A DNA stretch of 27,279 nucleotides from JBGPIT01 sp041485125 (lineage in GTDB: Bacteria; Desulfobacterota; Binatia; UTPRO1): positions 1-27,279 of the forward strand of contig JBGPIT010000018.1 of the NCBI GenBank assembly GCA_041485125.1, written 5' to 3'. Below, in pieces: positions 1 through 8,271 of this stretch. Position 1 is the stretch's first letter; each line of letters opens with the position of its first letter. A model generated the notes under the pieces. The model was not told where the DNA came from. It did not search any database and saw only the letters and a program-made list of their open reading frames with translations. The translations under genes and the position numbers were made by a program.

Positions 1-1044
1 CAGCTCGGTGCCAGCAAAGCGATCCGCCAATGGCCCGCCGCCGCGTTCACCGCGCTCGCGACGACGCTCGCGATCGCCGGCTGCCGCGTCCTCCTGGTCG
101 GCGGCAACGGCGACCGGCCGCTCGCCGCCCCCGTCGGTGCGGCGGTCGGCGCCCGTGCGATCGACAGCTGCGGGCGCACCAGCGTCGCCGACCAGGCGGC
201 GCTCCTCGCCCACGCCGACGTGCTGGTCTCCGGCGACACCGGCCCGATGCACATGGCGGTCGCCGTCGGCACGCCGGTCGTCGGGCTCTTCTTCGGGCCG
301 GCATCGCCGTTCGACACCGGGCCGTACAGCGCCGACAACGTCGTGCTGCACGCCGCCGTGCCGTGCGCACCGTGCGATCACAACGTGCGCTGCCTCGATC
401 CGTTCTGTCGCGACGAGCTCCGGCCCGACACGGTCGCCGCCCTGGTCGCCGCGCGCCTCACCGGCGACTGGGAGCGCATCGACGCGGTCGCGCGCGCGGC
501 GGCGCCAGTGCGGGTCTACCGCACGACCTTCGACGGCGACGGCCGCTACACCTGCACCGAGCTCGGCGCGCCGCCGGCGCGCGCCGACGACGAGCTCCGC
601 GCCGCCTACCGCGCGACCTTCCTCGCGGTCTTCGACGACGCCGCCGTCCCGCGCGCGCCGCGCGCGTCGGGCAGCGTCGACGTCGCGCCGTTCGCGGCGC
701 TCGGCGCCGTCGCCAAGACCGGCGAGGCGCTCGCGGCGCGCCTGGCCGTCGAGGCCACCGGTGCCGCGCCGTCGCGCGCCGCGTGCGAGCGGCTCGGACG
801 CGAGCTCGAGGTGTGCGACACGACGCTCCGCGAGCACGGCGGCACCCATCCGGAGACCGCCGTCCTCACCCAGCTCTTCACCTTCGGCAAGGAGAATCTC
901 GAAGGCAACGACGTCGTCGCCCTGGCGCACGAGACGCGCGAGCTCTATCGCGCGCTGGCGCTGCAGGCGACGCTGATGACGGCGCTTCTCGGCGCCGGCG
1001 CGAGGGACCACGATGGCGATGCACGTGCGCATCAACGACCGTGA
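1..1044 (+). CDS. Glycosyltransferase family 9 (heptosyltransferase-like), 5' end outside window, with C-terminal extension
   Basis: The frame is open from the first base, so the gene begins upstream; 347 codons are visible. The first residues (QLGASKAIRQWP) and the segment at about residues 70-105 (VLVSGDTGPMHMAVAVGTP, then GLFFGP and DTGPY) match the C-terminal nucleotide-sugar-binding half of GT9/heptosyltransferases. Four cysteines follow (CAPC, then RC and FC), as is common in this family. The family transfers sugars, typically heptoses, from nucleotide donors in the cytoplasm. After about residue 165 there is a further stretch of roughly 180 mostly helical, Ala/Arg-rich residues that is not part of the GT9 fold; I do not recognise it. 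The end overlaps the next gene by 32 bp. Beside flagellar genes, a role in glycosylating flagellin or another surface structure is possible, but acceptor and donor cannot be read from the sequence. Confidence 0.85.
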   Translation, partial: QLGASKAIRQWPAAAFTALATTLAIAGCRVLLVGGNGDRPLAAPVGAAVGARAIDSCGRTSVADQAALLAHADVLVSGDTGPMHMAVAVGTPVVGLFFGPASPFDTGPYSADNVVLHAAVPCAPCDHNVRCLDPFCRDELRPDTVAALVAARLTGDWERIDAVARAAAPVRVYRTTFDGDGRYTCTELGAPPARADDELRAAYRATFLAVFDDAAVPRAPRASGSVDVAPFAALGAVAKTGEALAARLAVEATGAAPSRAACERLGRELEVCDTTLREHGGTHPETAVLTQLFTFGKENLEGNDVVALAHETRELYRALALQATLMTALLGAGARDHDGDARAHQRP

Positions 1045-1600
1045 GATCGGGCCTCTGATTCCAGGCGACGCCACGATCGGCGAGATGATCGAGGCGATCC
1101 GCGTCCACGTCGATCCGAGCGAGATCGTGACCGCGGTGGAGATCGACGGAACCGGCTTCAGCGCCGGCGAGGACGAGCGCTACGTGCGGCGCTCCGCCGG
1201 CGCGGTGCGACGCCTGGTCATCGCCACCTCGCCCCCGGCCGCGTTCGCGCGCAGCAAGCGTCGCGAGGTCGCCGGCGCGCTCTTGGTGATCGCCGCCAAG
1301 GTCCGCCTCGTCGTCGAGCTCTTCGAGCGCGGCGACGCGCGCGGTGCCAACGCGCTGGTGGCGGCGCTCATGGAAGAGCTCCGCCTGGTGCTTCTGCTCG
1401 ACCATCAGCTCACGAGCCTCGACGGGACGACGCTCACCGCCGCCGGCGCCGAGATCCGCGAGCTCGCGCCGCTGATGCTGGCGGCGCAGGAGCGTGGCAG
1501 CTGGCCCGAGCTCGTCGGCGTCTTCCAGCAACGGCTCATTCCGCTGCTGGCGTCGTGGAGCGTGGAGGAGGACCGCGCCGGTGAGTCGCCCGGCGCCTGA
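1013..1600 (+). CDS. Uncharacterised 195-residue protein of the flagellar locus
   Basis: I do not recognise a family. The frame starts inside the end of the glycosyltransferase gene (32 bp overlap) with GAGGGA five bases before ATG 1013; ATG 1019 is an alternative. Residues 1-75 read as short beta strands around one helix (MHVRINDREIG, ATIGEMIEAI, RRLVIATS), loosely like a ubiquitin-like/beta-grasp domain. Residues 80-185 look all-helical with a Leu/Val/Glu-rich amphipathic pattern (LVIAAKVRLVVELFERGD, LRLVLLLDHQL, LVGVFQQRLIPLL). There is no signal peptide or membrane segment, so it is probably cytoplasmic. The end overlaps the PilZ gene by 20 bp, so the three genes are likely co-translated. 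A chaperone or assembly factor is one guess, supported only by position. Tight overlaps on both sides and consistent GC-rich codon use make it very likely a real gene. Confidence 0.75.
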   Translation: MAMHVRINDREIGPLIPGDATIGEMIEAIRVHVDPSEIVTAVEIDGTGFSAGEDERYVRRSAGAVRRLVIATSPPAAFARSKRREVAGALLVIAAKVRLVVELFERGDARGANALVAALMEELRLVLLLDHQLTSLDGTTLTAAGAEIRELAPLMLAAQERGSWPELVGVFQQRLIPLLASWSVEEDRAGESPGA

Positions 1601-2771
1601 GCACACGGCCGCGGGCGGCGCCGGCGCGACGGGCATCGCGTCGCCGCGCACACCGGACCGTCGCGGCGGCGCCGACGTCGCCGCGCTCGCGCCCGCTGCG
1701 ATCGTCACGCTCGAGAGCGGCGGCGTGACCGTGTACGCCGTCGTCCATCGCGCCGACGGGCGGCTCCTCCGGGTCGAGCTTCTCGCCTCCGGGCTGCCGG
1801 CGGCGCTCGCCGCCGGCAACGCGCTCACCGTCGACGCGCGGGTCGGCAGCGGCGCGATCCGCTGCCGCGCGACCGTCGCCGCCGCCGGCGCCTTTCCGCT
1901 CGTCGAGCTCGCGATCGAGGACGTCGTCGCGCGCGCCGCCGAGCCGCCGGGTCCGCAGATCGCGCTGGCGTTTCCGGCGCGCTACGAGGTCATTCCGGCG
2001 CAGCCGGGGACGATCGCGGCACGGGTCCGCGCCCGTCTCGACGGCCGCGACGACGCGGGCAGGGGAGCCGGCGAGCCTGCCGAGGTCGCGCTCCTCGCGC
2101 TCGCGAAGATGATGACCCGCCTCGATGCGCGCTTCGATCGCGTGCTCGGGCGCGGTGCCGCCGTCCGGCGCCGCGAGCCGGCGGCCGCAACCGGCACCGA
2201 CGAGCCGCACGAGGTCCTGGTCTTCTCGCTCGCCAAGATGATGCTCACCCGGCTCGACGAGAAATTCGACCGTCTGCTCGCGGCGATGCGCGATCCCGCG
2301 GTGTTGAGCCGGCCGCCCACCGAGATCGAGGACGGCGGCGGCATCGGCGCGCCGCCGCATCAGGTGCTGGTCCTCCATGCGCTCACCCGTCTCATGGAAA
2401 GCCTGAGCGAGAAGTTCGAGCGGGTGGTCGCGGTGATCGACGGGCACGGCGAGCCGTCACGTCTCGACGATGCCTGGGCGCTCGCGATCGGTGAGGCCGG
2501 CGTGATGCTCGGCATGGCAACACCGGTCACGGCCGGCGCGGTCGTCGACCTCGAGCTCCGCCTGCCGTTCTTCCCGGCGCTGCCGCTCCTCGTGTTCGGC
2601 CGGGTCGACGCCGTCACCGATCACGGCGCGGACCTTCCCGAGCGTCGCTATCAGGCCGCGGTCACGTTCGTCGCGCTGCCCGAAGCCGATCGCGAGCTGA
2701 TCGTGCAGCTGATGATGCGGAAGCAACGCGAGCAGCTCCGCGCCCGCCACGATCACGCCGGGTCCGCCTGA
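1581..2771 (+). CDS. PilZ-domain protein with three helical repeats
   Basis: I chose GTG 1581 because GGAGGAGG lies about ten bases upstream; earlier in-frame starts run deep into the previous gene. The product is 396 residues. Residues about 30-125 form a beta-rich N-terminal domain (VTLESGGVTVYAVV, then FPLVELAIED). Residues about 168-290 hold three related helices with pattern VL-x3-L-A-K-M-M-x2-L-D-x-K-F-D-R-L. Residues about 295-390 match a PilZ domain (AIGEAGVMLGMATP, FGRVDAV, RYQAAVTFVALPEADRE, then a final basic helix). PilZ domains usually bind cyclic di-GMP through RxxxR followed by D/NxSxxG. Here only RLDDA and AIGEAG are seen, so ligand binding is uncertain. No signal peptide or membrane helix is visible. 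YcgR-like PilZ proteins act on the motor or switch, which fits the location, but this one could have another partner. Confidence 0.8.
   Translation: MSRPAPEHTAAGGAGATGIASPRTPDRRGGADVAALAPAAIVTLESGGVTVYAVVHRADGRLLRVELLASGLPAALAAGNALTVDARVGSGAIRCRATVAAAGAFPLVELAIEDVVARAAEPPGPQIALAFPARYEVIPAQPGTIAARVRARLDGRDDAGRGAGEPAEVALLALAKMMTRLDARFDRVLGRGAAVRRREPAAATGTDEPHEVLVFSLAKMMLTRLDEKFDRLLAAMRDPAVLSRPPTEIEDGGGIGAPPHQVLVLHALTRLMESLSEKFERVVAVIDGHGEPSRLDDAWALAIGEAGVMLGMATPVTAGAVVDLELRLPFFPALPLLVFGRVDAVTDHGADLPERRYQAAVTFVALPEADRELIVQLMMRKQREQLRARHDHAGSA
2082..2438 (+). repeat. Three diverged coding repeats in the PilZ-domain protein
   Basis: Three copies begin near 2082, 2211 and 2361, each about 70-78 bp long (protein residues 168, 211 and 261). 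They read EVALLALAKMMTRLDARFDR, EVLVFSLAKMMLTRLDEKFD and QVLVLHALTRLMESLSEKFE. They share the hydrophobic pattern and the F-[DE]-R ending but have diverged at DNA level. Pro/Gly/charged linkers of 20-25 residues separate them. They most likely form amphipathic helices for oligomerisation. Confidence 0.8.
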
Positions 2772-2896
2772 CGGCGGTGCGGTCCGACGGCGTCGTCAAG
2801 CCAGCGTTCTGACCCGCGCGCGGCCAAAGCGCTGGCGCAGTCGCTTCGCGCACGGCGCGCACCACGACGAATCGAGGACGTGCGACGCGACGCTGG

Positions 2897-2912
2897 TGGC
2901 ATGCACGTTGCT
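2897..2912 (+). promoter_or_regulatory. Sigma-54 (-24/-12) promoter of the TPR-fleS-fleR block
   Basis: TGGCAT-GCACG-TTGCT matches the sigma-54 consensus TGGCAC-N5-TTGCW with GG and GC exactly ten bases apart (2898-2899 and 2910-2911). Transcription would start near 2922, about 31 bases before the ATG at 2954. A weak dyad (GCGGCC-aaagc-GCTGGC, 2820-2836) sits about 95 bp upstream of that point. Confidence 0.75.
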
Positions 2913-2953
2913 CGACGCGGCAACAATTGCCGGCCGTACGACGGCGCGGAACG

Positions 2954-5842
2954 ATGCGACGACTTCTCTCGATCCTGCTTGCCCTTTCGATCGCCGGCGC
3001 GTCACGCGCCGACGCCGCACCGCTGTTCGCCTCGCCGCCGCACTTCCTGACGCTCGGCGATCACGAGCAGATCGTTTTCTTCCTGAACGAGCCGGTGCCG
3101 GGTGCGCTCGCGGCGCGCGCCGGTGAGACCAACGTCGACGTGCGCGTGCCGGGAAGCGTCGTCGATGCCCAGCTCGAAGGCGCGCGCTTCCACGGCGACG
3201 AGAGCGGGGGGAGCCAGCCCCGGGTGACGAGCCTCGTCATCACGGCGAGCGACAGCGGCGGCGCGACCATTCGGATCACGACCGAGCGTCCCGTCGGCGC
3301 CGTCGAGGCGCACGGCGCCGTCGATCCGCCGCGCCTGATCATCGACCTCACCGCGGGCCGCGCGGCCGCTGTCGCGACACCGCGACCCGGCGAGCACAGA
3401 CGTCCGGTCGTTGCCGCCGCCATCGGCCGTCCGCCGACCGACAAGGCCGGGAGCGATGCGACGTCAGCGGCCCAGTCATCCGACAGCGAAGCCGACGTCG
3501 ACGCCGAAGCCGGTGCGCCGCCATCCGCCGATTCGAAGGCCGGACCGGCGCCGACTGTCGGCGCGAAGAAGCGCGACGCGACGCCAGGCGACGCCGGCAT
3601 GGACGAGCTCAGCGCGAGCATCAAGGCCGGCGAGGCGCGACTGCGAGCGATGGTCGCTGCGGGCGGCGACGGCAGTGCGGTCGCGCGGCGGGAGCCGGCA
3701 GGCGCCGCCCCACCTGCGACCGCGACGATACCGGCGCCGGGACCGACCGTGTCAGGACGCGCGAACGGCGCCGCGGCCGCGACGCGACCGAGATCGGCGG
3801 CGACCCCTGGCCCGATCGCGAGCGCGACGCCACGGCGCGGCGCCGGCGCGGCTGGCAGGGTCGAGCTGGGTAGCGCGGCACCGCCGCCGCCCGCCGAAGA
3901 CGGCGGTCGTCCAAGCCTCGGCGACGTCGCGATCGGTCGTCTCGGCGCGGTCGCCGGCGCGGCGCGACCCGGCCGCGCTCCGGCGACGCGTTCGGCTGCG
4001 GCGACGAACGACACCGCGGTCGGCGACGATCGAATGCCGTGCGGTCTGGTGTGGACGAGCGGCGTCGCCTTCTGCGCCCCCGACCCGGCTGCCGTGCCGT
4101 ACGCGACGCCGCGCGCGCTCAGCCGGCTGGCGAGCGCCCTCGGCGAGGCGCAAGACGACGACGACCTGCCGCCGGCGCTCGAGGACGCCACCGCGCCGGC
4201 GCTCTACCTCGGCGCCGACCGCGAGCTCGTGGCGCGCGCGCGATCGCGACGCCTGCTGCCCGCGATCGATGCCTATCGGCACGCGCTGCGGCGCTTTCCG
4301 GCCTTCGTCGATGCGCCGCGCGCCCGCCTCAACATCGCGCTCGCGTATCGTGCCGTCGGCTTTCGTCGCGAGCTCGTTGCGGCGGCGGCGGCGAGCGAGG
4401 CCGATCCCGGCGCGGCGCTCGCGCTCGCGACCGCCGGCGACGCCGCCCTCGACGATGACGACCTCGTCGCCGCGCGCGACTACTACGACCGCGCCGAGCG
4501 GGCCGGCGGCGCCGGCGCGTGTCTCGCCGCCCGCGGTCGCGCCGGCCTCGCGGTGAAAGCGAACGATGCCGCCGCGGTCACGCGTGCGGTGAGCCGTTTT
4601 CCCGAGCTCTGCCCACCCGCGCTCCTCGCCGACGCCGATACGCAGCGTCTGGTCGCGCGCGAACGGATCGCCGCCGGCGATGCCGCCGGCGCGCTCGTGA
4701 TCCTCTCCCGCGTCCGCGGGCTGCTCGGCCGCAGCGGCGGCGCGCTCCTCATGGAGGACACCGCGGCTGCGACCGCGGTCGCCGGCGACGAGACCACCGC
4801 GCGCCACCTCTACGAGCAGGTCGCGACCGGGCTGATCGGCGCCGCCGCCGCGGGGCGGGCGACGATGGCGCTCGCGCGCATGGACGCGGCGCACGGCAAC
4901 GTCGCAGCGGCGCTGCAACGCTTGGACGCGCTCGGCACCACGGAAGCGGCCGCCGAGCGCACGACGCTCGCCCGGACCGCGATCGCGCGCGCGCTCGATC
5001 GCGGCAGCGCCGCCGACGCGATCGCGCTCGTCCACGAGCAACGCCTCGATCCGTCGTCGCTGCCGGCCGCCGACCAGATCCGTCTAGCCGCCGCGTACCG
5101 CGAGGTCGGATTGCCGGGCGAGGGCGAGCGGCTGCTCGGCCGGCTGCGCGAGACGCTCGGCGCCGACGCGCCGGACGAGCTCTGGAACGAGCGTGGTCGC
5201 TGCGCGCTCGCGCGTGACGACGCTCCGCGTGCGCTCGCGATCGGCGACGAGTGGCTGCGCCTGCACGGACGCGGCGACAGCGCCGCGGCGCAGGCGCTCC
5301 GCGCCCGCGCGCTCGCGTCGCTGGGCGAGGCGACGGCGGCGCGCGCCGCGCTGACGGCGGCGGTCGGGGCGCTCGAGCCCGCGACGGCGCGCGCGCTCCA
5401 CATCGACGTCGCCGGCCGCCTGCGGCCGCACGACCCGGCGGCGGCGCGGGATGTGCTGCAAGACGCGCTCGCCGCACGTGGCGCGACACCCGCGAACCCT
5501 GCAGAGACTGCTGCGACCTTGCGCGCGCTCGCCGAGGCGGCCGAGGCCGCCGGCGACGACGCGGCGGCGATCGCGGCGTTGACGCGTCTGTCCCAAGAGT
5601 TCGCCGCCGATCCGAGCGCCGCCGGTGCCGGCTACCGTCTGGCGCGGCTGCGCGCCGGCAGCGAAGGCGGGGCAGGCGCGAAGCAGGCGTACCAGGGCAC
5701 GGCGGCGGCCGACGCGCTCGAGAAGCGCGTCGTCGCCGCGGCGCAAGCCTACGAGACGATCGTCACGCCGTTCGAGCGTCCGCTGCCGGAGCCGCCAGCT
5801 GCGAGCGGCGCCGCCGCGGCGTCACCGCGAGGAGGACCATGA
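2954..5842 (+). CDS. Secreted TPR protein with AMIN-like N-terminal domain
   Basis: ATG 2954 gives a clear signal peptide (MRRLLSILLALSIAGASRADA, cleavage near residue 21-22). A TTG at 2927 in frame is rejected because it lies almost at the predicted transcription start. The protein has 962 residues. Residues about 25-140 are beta-rich and end in PPRLIIDLTAG, resembling an AMIN domain. About 145-375 is a disordered Ala/Pro/Gly/Arg linker. From about 415 to near residue 940 there are helical-hairpin units typical of TPRs (for example AIDAYRHALRRFPAFVDAP and AARDYYDRAERAGG). It is probably periplasmic and anchors or assembles other proteins. Its stop overlaps the start of the histidine kinase gene by four bases (ATGA), so the two are coupled. 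The link to a flagellar two-component pair suggests a sensory or assembly role, but that is inference. Domain boundaries are approximate. Confidence 0.8.
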   Translation: MRRLLSILLALSIAGASRADAAPLFASPPHFLTLGDHEQIVFFLNEPVPGALAARAGETNVDVRVPGSVVDAQLEGARFHGDESGGSQPRVTSLVITASDSGGATIRITTERPVGAVEAHGAVDPPRLIIDLTAGRAAAVATPRPGEHRRPVVAAAIGRPPTDKAGSDATSAAQSSDSEADVDAEAGAPPSADSKAGPAPTVGAKKRDATPGDAGMDELSASIKAGEARLRAMVAAGGDGSAVARREPAGAAPPATATIPAPGPTVSGRANGAAAATRPRSAATPGPIASATPRRGAGAAGRVELGSAAPPPPAEDGGRPSLGDVAIGRLGAVAGAARPGRAPATRSAAATNDTAVGDDRMPCGLVWTSGVAFCAPDPAAVPYATPRALSRLASALGEAQDDDDLPPALEDATAPALYLGADRELVARARSRRLLPAIDAYRHALRRFPAFVDAPRARLNIALAYRAVGFRRELVAAAAASEADPGAALALATAGDAALDDDDLVAARDYYDRAERAGGAGACLAARGRAGLAVKANDAAAVTRAVSRFPELCPPALLADADTQRLVARERIAAGDAAGALVILSRVRGLLGRSGGALLMEDTAAATAVAGDETTARHLYEQVATGLIGAAAAGRATMALARMDAAHGNVAAALQRLDALGTTEAAAERTTLARTAIARALDRGSAADAIALVHEQRLDPSSLPAADQIRLAAAYREVGLPGEGERLLGRLRETLGADAPDELWNERGRCALARDDAPRALAIGDEWLRLHGRGDSAAAQALRARALASLGEATAARAALTAAVGALEPATARALHIDVAGRLRPHDPAAARDVLQDALAARGATPANPAETAATLRALAEAAEAAGDDAAAIAALTRLSQEFAADPSAAGAGYRLARLRAGSEGGAGAKQAYQGTAAADALEKRVVAAAQAYETIVTPFERPLPEPPAASGAAAASPRGGP

Positions 5843-6705
5843 GCATCGAAGCCGCGACGCACGCCCAGGTCGCCGAGCTACAGTCGGCGTTTCGCATCTT
5901 CACCGACGCGACCGCGACGCTCGAGCGCCAGTACCAGCTGCTCGAGCAGCGCGCCCGCGCCCTCGGCACCGAGCTCGAGGAGAAGAAGCGCGCGCTCAGC
6001 GCCAGCATCGAGCGCCAGCGCTGTCTCGAGTCGCAGGCGCTCAAGCAGAGCCGCCTCGCCGCGATGGGCGAGATGGCCGCGACGCTCGCCCACGAGGTGC
6101 GGAACCCGCTCGGCGCGATGGAGCTCTGCACCAAGCTCCTCGCCGACGAGATCGCCGATCGCCCGGCGGCGCGGCGGCTCGCCGACCAGGTCGCGGCGGG
6201 GATCGCCGACCTCAATCACCTGGTGACGAACATTCTCGACTACACGCGGCTGCCCGAGCCGCGTCGCGCCGCGATCGCGGTCGACGCGGCGATCGACGAG
6301 GCGTTGCTGCTCGCCGCGCCGGCGCTCGGCGGCATGGGCGTCGAGCGCCGCTCGCCGCGCCCGATCGTCTGCCCACTCGACCGCGGCCTGCTGACGCAGG
6401 CGCTGCTCAATCTGTTCCGCAATGCCGCCGAGGCGACCGGCGGGACCGGCATGATGACGGTCGCGATCGAGCCGGCCGAGCGCTGGGTCCGGATCGTCGT
6501 CGCCGACGATGGGCCGGGGATCGCGGCCGGCAGCGCCGAGGCGATCTTCGCCCCGTTCTTCACCACGAAAGAGCGCGGGACCGGTCTCGGCCTGGCGGTG
6601 GCGCGTGCCGCCGTCGCGGCGCACGGCGGCACGCTCGCGCTCCGGCCGAGCGACCGTGGCGCGATCTTCGTCGTGACGCTGCCGCTCGGCGCAATGGAGG
6701 GATGA
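5839..6705 (+). CDS. fleS: Soluble sensor histidine kinase, FleS/FlgS type
   Basis: The start ATG overlaps the preceding stop (ATGA), with GGAGG just upstream. The product has 288 residues and no membrane segment. Residues 8-75 form a coiled coil without a recognisable PAS domain. The dimerisation/phosphoacceptor helix carries the H-box LAHEVRNPLGAM (His85). The ATPase domain has an N-box (LLNLFRNAAEAT), G1 (DDGPGIA), an F-box (FAPFFTTKERG) and G2 (GTGLGLA). It should autophosphorylate and pass phosphate to the response regulator that follows. Flagellar kinases of the FleS/FlgS/FlrB group are soluble and control sigma-54-dependent rod and hook genes. In Helicobacter and Campylobacter, FlgS senses assembly of the export apparatus. 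The symbol rests on architecture and context; flgS would be equally valid. Confidence 0.85.
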   Translation: MSIEAATHAQVAELQSAFRIFTDATATLERQYQLLEQRARALGTELEEKKRALSASIERQRCLESQALKQSRLAAMGEMAATLAHEVRNPLGAMELCTKLLADEIADRPAARRLADQVAAGIADLNHLVTNILDYTRLPEPRRAAIAVDAAIDEALLLAAPALGGMGVERRSPRPIVCPLDRGLLTQALLNLFRNAAEATGGTGMMTVAIEPAERWVRIVVADDGPGIAAGSAEAIFAPFFTTKERGTGLGLAVARAAVAAHGGTLALRPSDRGAIFVVTLPLGAMEG

Positions 6706-6710
6706 GAGGG

Positions 6711-8240
6711 ATGGACCGAATCTTGGTGGTGGACGACGAGAGCGGCATGCGGATCGCGCTCACCGAGGTGCTCGAGCGCAGCGGCTTCGCGGTGACGGCG
6801 GTCGAGACCGGCGCCGCCGCCCTGAGCGCGCTCGAGCGCGACGGCTACGCGCTGGTGATCTCCGACATGCGCATGCCCGTCATGACGGGAGCCGAGCTCC
6901 TCGACGCGGCGCACGCGCGCTGGCCGCGCCTGCCGATCGTGATGATGACGGCCTACGGCACCGTCGAGGACGCGGTCGCGGCGATGAAGACGGGCGCGCG
7001 GGATTTCTTGACCAAGCCGTTCTCGCCGCAGGACCTCCTGCACCTCGTCCGGGCGATCCTCCACGACGGCGCCGGCGCGACCGACGTCGCAACGGCGCCG
7101 GACGCCGCGACGATCGCGGCCGCGGTCGAGTCGCCGCCCGGGGACACCAGCGCGCCGATCACCTTCCGCGGCTCGGTCCTCGACGGCGTCGCGCGCGCGC
7201 TCACCCCGCGCATCGACGCGGCCTCACGCGTCGTGCGCGAGGCCGCCCAGAACGGACGCGTCGAGCGGCCGATCGTGACGCGCTCACCGGCCCTGCTGCG
7301 GGTCCTCGCCGTCGCCGAGGGCGTCGCCGCGAGCCGCGCGCCGGTCCTCATCCAGGGCGAGAGCGGAACCGGGAAGGAGCTCCTGGCACGCTACGTCCAC
7401 GCGGTCGGACCGCGCCGCCAGCAGCCGTTCGTCGCCGTCAACTGCGCGGCGCTGCCGCGCGAGCTCCTCGAGAGCGAGCTCTTCGGCCACGAGCGCGGCT
7501 CGTTCACGGGCGCCTTCGCGCGGAAGCTCGGCAAGTTCGAGCTCGCGAGCGGCGGGACCATCTTGCTCGACGAGATCAGCGAGATGGAGCCGCTGCTGCA
7601 AGCGAAGCTGCTGCGCGTGCTGCAAGAGCACGAGGTCGACCGCGTCGGCGGCACGCGTCCGATCCCGATCGACGCGCGCGTGATCGCAACCACCAACCGG
7701 CCGCTGCGGACGCTCGTCGCCGCCGGCGCCTTTCGTCGCGACCTCTACTACCGGCTGCACGTCGTGCCGCTCACGGTGCCGCCGCTGCGCGAGCGGCGCG
7801 AGGACGTCGATCTCCTCGTCGAGCACTTCGCCGCCCGCTTCGGCGGCGGACGGCCCGTCGTGATCGAGCCCGCGGCGCGCGCGTACCTGCATCGCCAGCC
7901 GTGGCCCGGGAACGTCCGCGAGCTCGAGCACGCGATCGAGCGTGCGCTCCTCCTCGCGGGGAGCAACACGGTCACGCTTGCCGACCTCCAGCTCGAGGAG
8001 GAGCCTCTCGACACCGACGCGCTCACGCCCACCGCCGGCCTCGCCCGCGACGAAGACACGGCCGAGGCCGCCGCGCTCGCCGGCGTCACGGTGCACGAGA
8101 TGGAGCGCCGGCTCATCTTCGAGACGCTCCAGCGCACCAACAACAACCGCACCCACGCGGCGCGCATGCTCGGCATCAGTGTCCGCACCTTGCGCAACAA
8201 GCTCCACGAGTACCGCGTCGCGACCAACGTGGTGCAGTGA
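6711..8240 (+). CDS. fleR: Sigma-54-dependent response regulator, FleR/FlgR type
   Basis: I chose ATG 6711 because GGAGGG ends eight bases before it; ATG 6702 would overlap that site. The protein has 509 residues. Receiver domain 1-120: Asp8, Asp9, phosphoacceptor Asp52 (SDMRMP), Thr80 and Lys102 are all present. A linker of about 65 residues follows. The AAA+ domain has Walker A GESGTGKE (216-223), the sigma-54 contact loop as GSFTGA (263-268; the usual form is GAFTGA) and Walker B ILLDE (284-288). The C-terminal Fis-type helix-turn-helix reads NNRTHAARMLGISVRTLRNK. It should bind enhancer sites and drive sigma-54 RNA polymerase at -24/-12 promoters such as the four in this window, including the one in front of its own operon. 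Confidence 0.9.
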   Translation: MDRILVVDDESGMRIALTEVLERSGFAVTAVETGAAALSALERDGYALVISDMRMPVMTGAELLDAAHARWPRLPIVMMTAYGTVEDAVAAMKTGARDFLTKPFSPQDLLHLVRAILHDGAGATDVATAPDAATIAAAVESPPGDTSAPITFRGSVLDGVARALTPRIDAASRVVREAAQNGRVERPIVTRSPALLRVLAVAEGVAASRAPVLIQGESGTGKELLARYVHAVGPRRQQPFVAVNCAALPRELLESELFGHERGSFTGAFARKLGKFELASGGTILLDEISEMEPLLQAKLLRVLQEHEVDRVGGTRPIPIDARVIATTNRPLRTLVAAGAFRRDLYYRLHVVPLTVPPLRERREDVDLLVEHFAARFGGGRPVVIEPAARAYLHRQPWPGNVRELEHAIERALLLAGSNTVTLADLQLEEEPLDTDALTPTAGLARDEDTAEAAALAGVTVHEMERRLIFETLQRTNNNRTHAARMLGISVRTLRNKLHEYRVATNVVQ

Positions 8241-8271
8241 GGCCGCCTGTGCGGCGCGATCCGGCCAGAGA

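Noticed and set aside
2800..2836. GCCAGCG and CGCTGGC inverted repeat 23 bases apart as a terminator after the PilZ gene
   Set aside because: Only seven pairs with a large loop and no T-run in a GC-rich gap; too weak to list as a terminator. The inner dyad is mentioned only as a weak enhancer candidate.
2927..2953. Upstream TTG start for the TPR protein gene
   Set aside because: It lies about five bases after the predicted transcription start and would put nine polar residues before a good signal peptide; ATG 2954 is preferred.
5625..6710. In-frame extension upstream of the response regulator gene
   Set aside because: The extra frame is Arg-rich shadow sequence of the TPR and kinase genes; the receiver domain starts exactly at ATG 6711, which has a well-spaced ribosome site.
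7384..7398. TGGCAC inside the regulator gene as a sigma-54 promoter
   Set aside because: No GC at the required ten-base spacing and no TTGC; the same holds for TGGCAC near 12519 and 22824.
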